Below are positions 1 through 6,000 of a stretch of DNA of 10,325 bases, in pieces. This DNA is from Phycisphaerae bacterium (GTDB taxonomy: Bacteria; Planctomycetota; Phycisphaerae; UBA1845; Fen-1342): NCBI GenBank assembly GCA_022842805.1, contig JALHOX010000135.1, positions 1 to 10,325 on the forward strand, read 5' to 3'. The notes below the pieces were generated by a model. It was not told where the DNA came from and did not search any database. It saw nothing but the letters and a program-made list of their open reading frames with translations. The translations under genes and the position numbers were made by a program. How positions within the stretch are numbered: the first letter of the stretch is position 1; each line of letters opens with the position of its first letter.

Positions 1-663
1 CTGCGCGTGCGGGCGCTGCAGGCCATGGGCAAGCTCAACGAGGCCGCTGCGCTGGCGCGGCGAACGGCGGCGAGCGACGAGGCGGCACTGCCGGCGGTTT
101 TGGCGCTGGCGAGCGCGTTGCGAGAAGAGGTCATGCGGCTCGGTCGGAGCGACGACGCGGCCGGAGCGAAGGCGTTGGCGGAAGATGCGGCGGCGCTGTT
201 TGAATTGCTCGGCGCCAAGGCGGGATCGACGGCCGCTTCGCAGGATGCGGCGCAGCGGGCGCGCTGGACGCTGGCGCGGGCGGAGATGCTGCATTTCGCG
301 GGCGACGCGACGCAGTCGAAGGCGCTCATGGAACAATGCCGCGCGGCGCTGCCGCGCGATCCGATGCTGGTGCGGCTGGAGGCGCTGCAGCTCACGGCGG
401 GGCTGACGGCTTCGTCTTCTGCGGCGGAGCTGGAGGCGGCGAAGGCGGCGTGGTCAAAGCTGCTACAGGAAGCCGCACTGCGCGAGCGATCGCCGAACTT
501 GTATTGGGAGGCGCGGCTGAACTGGCTGCGGCTGCTGCTGCGTCAGGGCAACGGGGCGGATGTGGAAAAGGCGATCCGCAATGAGCGGGTGTGGTATCCC
601 GATCTCGGAGGGGCGGAGTGGAAGACGCGGCTGGAGAAGTTGGAGGCGGAGGCGAAGAAATAG
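1..663 (+). CDS. Partial alanine-rich TPR-like protein (C-terminal part)
   Basis: The reading frame is open at the left edge and ends with TAG at 661-663, so this is the last ~220 residues of a longer protein. A GTG at 7 is only an in-frame codon, not a credible start. The visible part is almost entirely helix-forming, rich in Ala, Leu, Glu and Arg, with paired amphipathic helices resembling tetratricopeptide repeats: one pair around residues 90-125 (AEMLHFAGDATQSKALMEQC, then ALPRDPMLVRLEAL) and one near the end (LYWEARLNWLRLLLRQGNGA). The pattern 'helix, turn with PxD/PxDP, helix' fits TPR units. There is no catalytic motif, so a scaffold or protein-binding role is the most that can be said. 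It is convergent with the exported protein that ends at 738. Function is unknown; TPR-like assignment is moderate. Confidence 0.7.
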   Translation: MRVRALQAMGKLNEAAALARRTAASDEAALPAVLALASALREEVMRLGRSDDAAGAKALAEDAAALFELLGAKAGSTAASQDAAQRARWTLARAEMLHFAGDATQSKALMEQCRAALPRDPMLVRLEALQLTAGLTASSSAAELEAAKAAWSKLLQEAALRERSPNLYWEARLNWLRLLLRQGNGADVEKAIRNERVWYPDLGGAEWKTRLEKLEAEAKK

Positions 664-671
664 CGATCGAA

Positions 672-692
672 ATGCAGAATGAAGAATGAAGA
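672..692. repeat. Heptanucleotide tandem repeat, 3 units
   Basis: Three consecutive 7-bp units read ATGCAGA, ATGAAGA, ATGAAGA on the plus strand, starting 8 bp after the TAG of the TPR-like gene. The same two unit types alternate in the longer array at 5281-5322, in the same orientation. On the minus strand the units read TCTTCAT/TCTGCAT, so the array lies in the pyrimidine-rich tail following the hairpin at 699-721. Confidence 0.75.
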
Positions 693-721
693 AAACCAAC
701 GCGCGCCGCTTGGGCGCGCGT
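690..721 (-). terminator. Hairpin terminator of the exported DUF3352-like gene
   Basis: A perfect 9-bp stem, ACGCGCGCC (699-707) with GGCGCGCGT (713-721), encloses a 5-nt loop. Read on the minus strand it is followed by a T-rich run (GGTTTTCTTC, 688-697), the arrangement of an intrinsic terminator. It lies 16 bp beyond the stop of the minus-strand gene ending at 738. On the plus strand no T-run follows, so it serves the minus transcript best, though it may also slow polymerase leaving the TPR-like gene. Confidence 0.75.
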
Positions 722-737
722 GAGTTCGATTGAGGCG

Positions 738-2981
738 TCAGGGGGCTTCGGGGTTTGTCGGGGGTTCGTCTGAGGGTGAGTGTTCGGGCGTCGTCTCTTC
801 CGCGGGCGGGGCCTGGAACTCCGGCGGGAGCTGATCCAGGCGGCCCTGGCGTTCGTAGGTCTTGCGCATGCGCTCGGCAAACTCGCCTTCGTACATCTTC
901 TCGACGTGGCCGTCGGCGAATGCGACGAGGTATTCGCCGTAGGTAAATGACATTTCGTAGGCGAGGACGTCGGTGGGGTCGGCCTTGGTCGTGCCGCCGA
1001 CGAGGGTGTAGGAGATGCGCTCTTTGTCCCAGTCGCGCGGCGAATGCAGCACAGCCTTCGTCAACATTCCCTTGGTGACGAGCGTTTCGAGGTCGCTCGG
1101 GAATTTGCCGTCATTGTCGTTGGCGTAGAGTAAACACGCCGTCGCGATCTGGCGCAGGTTGCTCATGCTCTGCGTGACCTTGGCCTGTTCGCGGGCCTCC
1201 GCCAGCGCGGGCATCAACATGCCGGCGACCGCGGAGGACGCGCCGCCGAAAAGAAACGCGCTCGCCGCCACGTCCCCGCGATATCCATAGTAGATGCCGT
1301 TTTCATCGTGCCAGTCGGCGGCGACCAGGTCTTTCAAGCCGGGGCGCCAGTCGGGCATGGGGGGCAGCCAGCCAAAATCGATCTGGCCGCCGTGCTTGCC
1401 GGCGAAGGAGAGCAGCGCGGTCGAGGCGAGCGCGTACACGCCGTAGGCGGGGTTGCTGATGCCCTGAATGTCGAGGTAGCCGAAGCCGGTCAGGTCTTTC
1501 GGCCAGCGACTGAGCGCGTCCTTTACGTCGGGGTGAGCGAGCAGCGAGTCGGCGGCGCTGGCCTTCGCGACGCGGCGCGCGGCCGCGGCGACGGTTTGGG
1601 GGAAGAGGCCGAAAACCAGCCGATCGTTGACGGTGGTCCAGGCCGGCGCGATCGGGACGGGGATGCCCGCGGCCAGCAGGTAGGTGATTTCTTGCGAACC
1701 GTCCTTGATCGTGAGTTGCTTCAGGTCGACGTTTTGCTGCGCGACAAGCGGCGTAGCCATCTCGATGAAGCGGCTGACCATGTCCTTCAGGGCCGCGCCG
1801 TCTTTGGGCCGCGCGACGCCCACCGCGCCGGTGAAGAGCAGGCTGCCGTGGTCGGGCGAATCGAAGGCCGCCCACTCGCGACCGAGCATGGGCAGAAAAT
1901 CATCGGTGATCGAGAAGCCGATCATCTGCCGCGCGCCGTTGAGACCGGCGTCGACCTGCGGGCCGGCGCTGGCGTCGATCTGGTCGAGGATTCGTCGCAG
2001 TTCGGTCCAGAGTTCGGAGGAATCGAAGGCGGTCGCCGTCGCCCAATAGGCGTTGCGCGGAAGAATCTGCAGCAGTTTCGGATCGAGCGGCTTCGGGCGG
2101 GCGAGCTTGAGCAGGCCCTTGTCGGCGTTTGCGTCGGTGTGGAGGAGGGCGACGCCGTCGGCGTTTTGACCCTTGTAGTCGTGACGCAAGTAGAAGGAAC
2201 GCAGGGCGCTCACGCCAATTTCGTCGATGATCTTGTCCGCGTTGGGCGGGATGTCTTCGCCGCTGGCCTTTAGGACGGCCATGACGGTCGACTTCGCGCG
2301 GCGGATGTCGACGTAGATCGCGGAACGCTCGTCTTCAACATACTTCGCGGCGAGCTTGCGGGCGGCGCTGAAGGTATCGGAGGTCGCGAGGTTCGGGCCG
2401 CCGGCGAGGGCTTTGGCGACGCCGGTGGCGGCATCGTCACCGACGGCGAAGACGAGGCGGTCGCCGATCTTGGCGATGCGGAGCGAGTCTTCAACGCCGG
2501 GGAGCTTGGCCGATTGCCAGGTTACGCCGCCCAGCGAGGCGGATTCGAACTGGATGTCGCCCTTTTCGAAGATGCGCATGAGGCGTTGCTGCATGTCGGC
2601 GGCGTCGCGCAGGTCGGCGAGGACGAACGCGAGCGCGAATCGCGGCTCGGACCGCTCCAGCCGGACGTCGATCATGCTGGCCGCGCCGCTGCCGGCGGCG
2701 AGTTCGAGGCCGATCTCCACCGCGTTGGCGAACTCCGCCGCCTCTTCGTTGCCGTCGCGCGCCGATTGATCGCGCAGCGCGGCGGCGAGCTGCTTGAAAT
2801 GGGTCGCGGTCGGCCCGGCTGGGTCGATCAGCTTCGACCAGCCAAAGTAAGTCAGTGCGTCGGGCGGCAGCAGCGTCGCCGGATCGGCGGCGCGGGCGAG
2901 GCCGCAGAGCAGAGCGGCGGCCAGCGCAACGCTGGCGATGACGCGGGAAGGATGGGCGGGAACGGGTCGGCTCGCGGGCAT
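738..2981 (-). CDS. Exported DUF3352-like protein with C-terminal pseudopilin-like module
   Basis: A 747-residue protein beginning with a probable Sec signal peptide (residues 1-31: basic start, hydrophobic core VIASVALAAALLCGL, cleavage near ARA-AD). Next comes 'LLPPDALTYFGW', the opening usual for DUF3352-like surface proteins. Two related segments follow, each with DRLVF, an Ala-rich helix and a later Y-x-DI strand (about 173-227 and 452-507), as in DUF3352. Residues ~570-592 are hydrophobic. They run into MLMPALAEAREQAK, SMSNLRQIA and YANDND, then FADGHV (~687-693), which align with the mature part of the prepilin-like protein at 9043-9987. The GFTLIE cleavage motif is absent. The tail (~717-747) is Pro- and Glu-rich. 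I chose ATG 2981 because GGGAG lies 9 bases upstream and the signal peptide starts there; ATG 3035 would add 18 residues. Probably periplasmic or surface-located; function unknown. Confidence 0.8.
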   Translation of the reverse strand: MPASRPVPAHPSRVIASVALAAALLCGLARAADPATLLPPDALTYFGWSKLIDPAGPTATHFKQLAAALRDQSARDGNEEAAEFANAVEIGLELAAGSGAASMIDVRLERSEPRFALAFVLADLRDAADMQQRLMRIFEKGDIQFESASLGGVTWQSAKLPGVEDSLRIAKIGDRLVFAVGDDAATGVAKALAGGPNLATSDTFSAARKLAAKYVEDERSAIYVDIRRAKSTVMAVLKASGEDIPPNADKIIDEIGVSALRSFYLRHDYKGQNADGVALLHTDANADKGLLKLARPKPLDPKLLQILPRNAYWATATAFDSSELWTELRRILDQIDASAGPQVDAGLNGARQMIGFSITDDFLPMLGREWAAFDSPDHGSLLFTGAVGVARPKDGAALKDMVSRFIEMATPLVAQQNVDLKQLTIKDGSQEITYLLAAGIPVPIAPAWTTVNDRLVFGLFPQTVAAAARRVAKASAADSLLAHPDVKDALSRWPKDLTGFGYLDIQGISNPAYGVYALASTALLSFAGKHGGQIDFGWLPPMPDWRPGLKDLVAADWHDENGIYYGYRGDVAASAFLFGGASSAVAGMLMPALAEAREQAKVTQSMSNLRQIATACLLYANDNDGKFPSDLETLVTKGMLTKAVLHSPRDWDKERISYTLVGGTTKADPTDVLAYEMSFTYGEYLVAFADGHVEKMYEGEFAERMRKTYERQGRLDQLPPEFQAPPAEETTPEHSPSDEPPTNPEAP

Positions 2982-2990
2982 GAGGCTCTT

Positions 2991-2995
2991 CTCCC
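2991..2995 (-). promoter_or_regulatory. Shine-Dalgarno that selects ATG 2981
   Basis: GGGAG on the minus strand with a 9-base spacer to ATG 2979-2981. The upstream in-frame ATG at 3035 has only AGGGA about 3 bases away, too close to work well. Confidence 0.6.
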
Positions 2996-3170
2996 AGATT
3001 TTGCGAAATGCGCCAGGGGCGGATCGGGGGCGCATGATCCCTATCGGCGTATTCGGAAACGGTGGAAGAATATCGCAAAGCGGTGGGTCGCGAATCGTCG
3101 GGAGGGCGGCTTGTCGCGCATTGAGAAGGGCGCTCGGAGTCGCGGGCTTCGTGCGGCTCCACCGTCTCCA

Positions 3171-3207
3171 ATAAAGAACACGGGCCGCGCTTGCGCGCGG
3201 CCCGTGT
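3171..3207 (-). terminator. Strong hairpin terminator of the PEP-CTERM gene
   Basis: A perfect 13-bp stem: ACACGGGCCGCGC (3178-3190) pairs with GCGCGGCCCGTGT (3195-3207). On the minus transcript the tetraloop is GCAA, a GNRA loop, and the stem is followed by TTCTTTATT (3170-3178). This is a textbook intrinsic terminator 40 bp beyond the TAA of the PEP-CTERM gene. It separates that gene from the DUF3352-like gene, which therefore needs its own promoter in 2996-3170; I see no convincing -35/-10 pair there. Confidence 0.88.
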
Positions 3208-3247
3208 CAATCGGATCAAGGCAAGATCCAATCGCTAAAGCGGGTGC

Positions 3248-3883
3248 TTAGCGACGACGGATCAGGGCCAGACCGGCGAGACCGAGCAGGCTCAGGCTCG
3301 TCGGCTCCGGGGCGATTTCGATCGTCCAGCCGGTGAAGTTGCCGAGGTCGCCGCTCGCGTTATCGCTGATCGTCAGCGTCCAGTCGCCGGCCGCATCGAG
3401 GCCGTCGAAGGCGTTGAACGCCAGGTTGTTGACGTTACCGGCCTGGTTCGGAGCGGCGCCGGCGGTGGCGCTGTCCGAGGTGAAGTAGGTGCCGGGGGCA
3501 ACGGCGACCGCGCCGCCGACGGCAGCGGCGGCGGCGAAAATGCTGTTCGCCGAGTCGCTGTCGAAGGTGTAGCTGCCGTTGAAGTCCGAGCTGTCGCCGA
3601 CGCCCGTCGTCGGGCTGGTGCGGCCGATGCGGCTGACGAAGGTGCGGGTGACCGCGCCCTTGGTCAGGGTGGCGACGATGTCGCCGACCCAGGTGTGGGT
3701 CAGGCCGTTGATCGTCACGTTGACGTCAGTCACCGTGTAGCTGTCCGGGACGTTGATGACCGACGTGACGCCGGCCGGGGCGTTGTCCGGGATGGCAGCG
3801 CCAGCGCCGGGACCATAGACCGCACCCGCCAGAGCGGTGCCGCTCAGCGCCAGTGTCGCGCTCAGCGCAAGGATCTTCTTCAT
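3248..3883 (-). CDS. Secreted P-domain protein with PEP-CTERM sorting signal
   Basis: A 211-residue exported protein. Residues 1-19 are a signal peptide (MKKILALSATLALSGTALA). Residues ~40-190 resemble the proprotein-convertase P-domain, a small beta-sandwich: ITH-like 'LTHTWVGDIVATLT' (61-74), then 'FDGLDAAGDWTLTISDNASG' (159-178) and 'GNFTGWTIEI' (181-190), which are the family's most recognisable strands. The C-terminus has the PEP motif (192-194), a hydrophobic helix and RRR at the end, the tripartite signal handled by an exosortase in Gram-negative bacteria. The expected fate is export, sorting in the envelope and possible release outside the cell. P-domains often accompany subtilisin-like proteases, but no protease domain is present here or nearby. 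The start is fixed by AGGAGGAG 7 bases upstream. It is monocistronic: a terminator follows and 333 non-coding bases precede it. Confidence 0.87.
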   Translation of the reverse strand: MKKILALSATLALSGTALAGAVYGPGAGAAIPDNAPAGVTSVINVPDSYTVTDVNVTINGLTHTWVGDIVATLTKGAVTRTFVSRIGRTSPTTGVGDSSDFNGSYTFDSDSANSIFAAAAAVGGAVAVAPGTYFTSDSATAGAAPNQAGNVNNLAFNAFDGLDAAGDWTLTISDNASGDLGNFTGWTIEIAPEPTSLSLLGLAGLALIRRR

Positions 3884-3890
3884 ACTCTCA

Positions 3891-3898
3891 CTCCTCCT
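3891..3898 (-). promoter_or_regulatory. Strong Shine-Dalgarno of the PEP-CTERM gene
   Basis: AGGAGGAG on the minus strand ends 7 bases before ATG 3883. It excludes the in-frame extension to 4033, which would also place the signal peptide 50 residues inside the protein. Confidence 0.85.
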
Positions 3899-4114
3899 AC
3901 CAAAGGAACCTATAGATACTCGCCGTGTCGCCGGACGCGCTTCCCAAAAAACTCGCGCCGCGGAGACCGAGCGAGACCGCGCGCACATGCGCACGGGCTT
4001 AAGCCGGACTGAATGGGTAAACATCGATCCCAAGAACTGGATGGGCCCCGCCTAGCGAACGGCCCTCTTCCTCTCCAAATATTAAGATACCGCTTCCGCC
4101 AGCGGCTGAAAGTC

Positions 4115-4141
4115 GATTTTGTACGAAGGACGGACAAAATC
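4115..4141. repeat. Inverted repeat in AT-rich spacer
   Basis: GATTTTGT (4115-4122) and ACAAAATC (4134-4141) are perfect 8-bp inverted copies around an 11-bp centre. It lies 76 bp beyond the dus stop. It could be an operator or a weak terminator of dus; the stem is AT-rich and lacks a clear T-run, so neither is certain. Confidence 0.5.
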
Positions 4142-4216
4142 TTCACGATCCAAATATCGCGAATTATTTATTGGACTCGAAGGCGAGATGAAAACGGTTT
4201 CAGTTAGTCCGGTAAC

Positions 4217-5263
4217 TCAGTAGCAGGCGCCGGCGGCGACGAGATCGCCCGCGTCGAGCTTTCGGCGACCGGGGGGCCAATCGCGATCCGGGGCGTACCA
4301 CTCGGACATGACGCGCTGCCATGCCGCGGCGTCGCGGGCATCGATGAACGCGCGCTTCACCTCGTCGTGGTGCGGGTGAAGCTCGGAATACTTGATGCCG
4401 AATTTTCGCATGGTGCGCGAGGCCGTCTCGGCGCCCTCGACCTCAACCGTCAACTCAAAATGGCGACGGATGATCGCGCCCTGCTCCGCAACGCCGGGCG
4501 GCTCGGGGAGCGGATCGCCGCGCAGCAGGGCGGCGACCTCGCGGAATATCCAAGGGTTGCCGATGCAGCCGCGGGCCACGGTGACGCCGTCGACGCCGGT
4601 GTTCTCGAGCATGCGCTTGACGTCTTCGGGCGTGAAGAGGTCGCCGCTGCCGAGGATGGTGCGGTCGCCCACGTGGCGCTTCACGCGTTCGAGGAAGGCC
4701 CAGCGGCTGGGGCCGACGTAGCGCTGCTCGACGGTGCGGCCGTGGACCGTCACCGCCGCGGCGCCCAGCTCAAAGGCGGCGTCGAGGATGCGCCAGAAGT
4801 TTCGCTCGCTTTCGGCGCTGTCGTCGAGGCCGCGACGCATCTTCACCGTGACCGGCTTTTCGGGCGGAACGGCGTCGCGCACGCGGCGGATCATCTCGAT
4901 CGCGACATCGGGCGTGCTGAGCAGAAATCCGCCGCGACAGCGCCCCAGCACCTTTCGCACGGGACAGCCGAAGTTGATGTCGATGATGTCGAACACCTCG
5001 GCCATGACGGCGGCGGCCTTTCCGAACTCGACCGGATCGGCGCCCATGATCTGCCCGCCGACGGGGTGGTCCTCCGCGGGGACGTGAAAGATGCGTTTGT
5101 GCAGCTTGCTCTTGCCGATCAGGATTTTGTCGAGGACGACTTCATGAATGGCGTAGGGCGCGCCGCAGGCCCGTGCGACCATGCGCATCGGCGCTTCGCT
5201 ATAGCCGGAGAGCGCCGCCTGAACGGCGGGGTTGGCGAATGAGTAGGGGCCGATGCGGAGCAT
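4217..5263 (-). CDS. dus: tRNA-dihydrouridine synthase family protein
   Basis: A 348-residue FMN-dependent enzyme of the Dus family, which reduces specific uridines in tRNA to dihydrouridine with NAD(P)H in the cytoplasm. Visible family marks along the TIM barrel: the N-terminal LSGYSEAPMR (18-27), where most members have LAPMAGVTD; GGQIMGADP (69-77); DINFGCPVRKV (95-105) with the catalytic Cys at 100; PVTVKMRRG (137-145) with the FMN-binding Lys 141; VHGRT (173-177); LGSGDL and VARGCIGNPWIF further on, the phosphate-binding end of the barrel. A C-terminal helical part of about 90 residues follows, as expected for tRNA binding. Length is normal for the family. ATG 5263 is chosen because the barrel begins right after it; extending upstream would translate the heptanucleotide repeat. 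The ribosome site is weak (GGAA, 3-5 bases away). The subfamily (A, B or C) is not certain. Confidence 0.92.
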   Translation of the reverse strand: MLRIGPYSFANPAVQAALSGYSEAPMRMVARACGAPYAIHEVVLDKILIGKSKLHKRIFHVPAEDHPVGGQIMGADPVEFGKAAAVMAEVFDIIDINFGCPVRKVLGRCRGGFLLSTPDVAIEMIRRVRDAVPPEKPVTVKMRRGLDDSAESERNFWRILDAAFELGAAAVTVHGRTVEQRYVGPSRWAFLERVKRHVGDRTILGSGDLFTPEDVKRMLENTGVDGVTVARGCIGNPWIFREVAALLRGDPLPEPPGVAEQGAIIRRHFELTVEVEGAETASRTMRKFGIKYSELHPHHDEVKRAFIDARDAAAWQRVMSEWYAPDRDWPPGRRKLDAGDLVAAGACY

Positions 5264-5280
5264 GGTTCCATCATAAACCA

Positions 5281-5322
5281 ATGCAGAATGAACAATGCAG
5301 AATGAAGAATGCAGAATGCAGT
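5281..5322. repeat. Heptanucleotide tandem repeat, 6 units
   Basis: Six 7-bp units in perfect register on the plus strand: ATGCAGA, ATGAACA, ATGCAGA, ATGAAGA, ATGCAGA, ATGCAGT. The pattern alternates between GCA and GAA at the third to fifth base. It lies between the ruvA stop (5371) and the dus start (5263), ending 17 bp upstream of dus. The same family occurs at 672-692. Because 7 is not a multiple of 3, any frame through it gives a 7-residue periodic peptide, a hallmark of a non-coding repeat wrongly read as protein. Confidence 0.88.
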
Positions 5323-5370
5323 AGGGATCGCCGCTCGCCGCGCACCGATCACGACACGGTCCGCCCGGTG

Positions 5371-6000
5371 TCAGACCTGCCTGGCGCGCACCCGGTACGC
5401 CGCCGTCACGATCTGGTCCGGTTCGCTGAGCTTGGGGTCTTCGCTGACGGCTTGGATGACCCAGCGCTCGGCATCGGTTGGGCGGTCGCCCCACCCGACG
5501 ATGATCTGCACCGCGGTGCGCTGCGCATCGTTGATCGGGGAGCGCTCGACACGCTGGGCGGGCTCGCCTTTTCCAATGAAGGCCACGGCGTCATCCGCGA
5601 GCTCCGTGACAAACTGCGTCGCCGTCTTCTTGCCGACCTCGGGCAGTGCGGTCAGATAGCGCTCGTCTTTTCGCACGATCGCCGCGGCGATGTGTTCGAT
5701 CGGCTGGGCGATGATGCGCAGCGCCTTCCGCAGGCTCACGCCGCGAATCCGCGTCAGCAGCTCGGCGAAATCGCGTTCGTCAGCGGTGGTGAAGCCGTAC
5801 ATGCGGGGAATGAGATTGCCGGCGGCGACGTTGCCCTCAAATTGCAGCGTGGTGTGAAAGGTCGCGCTCTGGCCGACGCGGGATGACAGCGACTGGGCGA
5901 TGAACGCCGCGACGTACAGCTCGAAGGCGAGATCGCCGACGGCGATCTCGGCCACGCCGTCGCGCACGGCGAGGATTGTTCCCGAGACACGCGCGATCAT
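5371..6000 (-). CDS. ruvA: Holliday junction branch migration protein RuvA
   Basis: A 209-residue protein that binds four-way DNA junctions as a tetramer and loads the RuvB motor during recombinational repair. The N-terminal OB-fold starts with MIARVSGTILAVRDG (1-15). The acidic pin region is around 53-57 (Q-F-E-G-N): Glu 55 is present, but the neighbouring Asp of E. coli is Gly, and the stretch before YGF (68-70) is longer than in E. coli. Two helix-hairpin-helix motifs follow: RIRGVSLRKAL (84-94), with Ser where GVG is usual, and LPEVGKKTA (119-127), which is canonical. The C-terminal domain III (~155-209), which contacts RuvB, is present. The start overlaps the ruvC stop (ATGA) with GGAG 7 bases upstream, so the two are translationally coupled. 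No ruvB follows. Confidence 0.95.
   Translation of the reverse strand: MIARVSGTILAVRDGVAEIAVGDLAFELYVAAFIAQSLSSRVGQSATFHTTLQFEGNVAAGNLIPRMYGFTTADERDFAELLTRIRGVSLRKALRIIAQPIEHIAAAIVRKDERYLTALPEVGKKTATQFVTELADDAVAFIGKGEPAQRVERSPINDAQRTAVQIIVGWGDRPTDAERWVIQAVSEDPKLSEPDQIVTAAYRVRARQV

Larger units (their letters stand above)
3884..4216. other. Non-coding region between dus and the PEP-CTERM gene
   Basis: These 333 bases carry no credible gene. The part next to the PEP-CTERM gene should hold its promoter; on the minus strand TATCTATAG (3911-3919) is the only -10-like stretch, with no good -35, so I do not call it. A 10-bp palindrome GGCTTAAGCC lies at 3996-4005. From about 4071 to 4175 the sequence becomes AT-rich, unlike the rest of the window, with an inverted repeat at 4115-4141 and the 9-bp direct repeat TCCAAATAT at 4074-4082 and 4149-4157. 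The region also receives the end of the dus transcript. No tRNA-like fold was recognised. Confidence 0.6.

Noticed and set aside
1308..2273. Long open frame (321 codons) on the plus strand opposite the DUF3352-like gene
   Set aside because: It lies wholly antisense to a gene with signal peptide and domain matches. Its product is a low-complexity Gly/Arg/Asp/Val mix, typical of antisense frames in GC-rich DNA.
4367..5242. Long open frame (291 codons) on the plus strand opposite dus
   Set aside because: Antisense shadow of a clear tRNA-dihydrouridine synthase; composition is Ala/Asp/Gly/Val/His with no recognisable domain.
5281..5322. Heptamer array as a CRISPR or origin-type iteron array
   Set aside because: Units are contiguous 7-mers without spacers and there are no cas genes. 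No dnaA, rep gene or DnaA-box pattern is nearby, so an origin is not supported.
5323..5370. Terminator directly after ruvA
   Set aside because: The best pairing is CACCG with CGGTG over 5 bp with a long loop and no adjacent T-run; too weak to call.
5264..5494. N-terminal extension of dus to 5494
   Set aside because: It would translate the heptanucleotide array (a periodic ILHSSFCIVHSAL-type peptide) and overlap the 3' end of ruvA. The barrel starts at ATG 5263.
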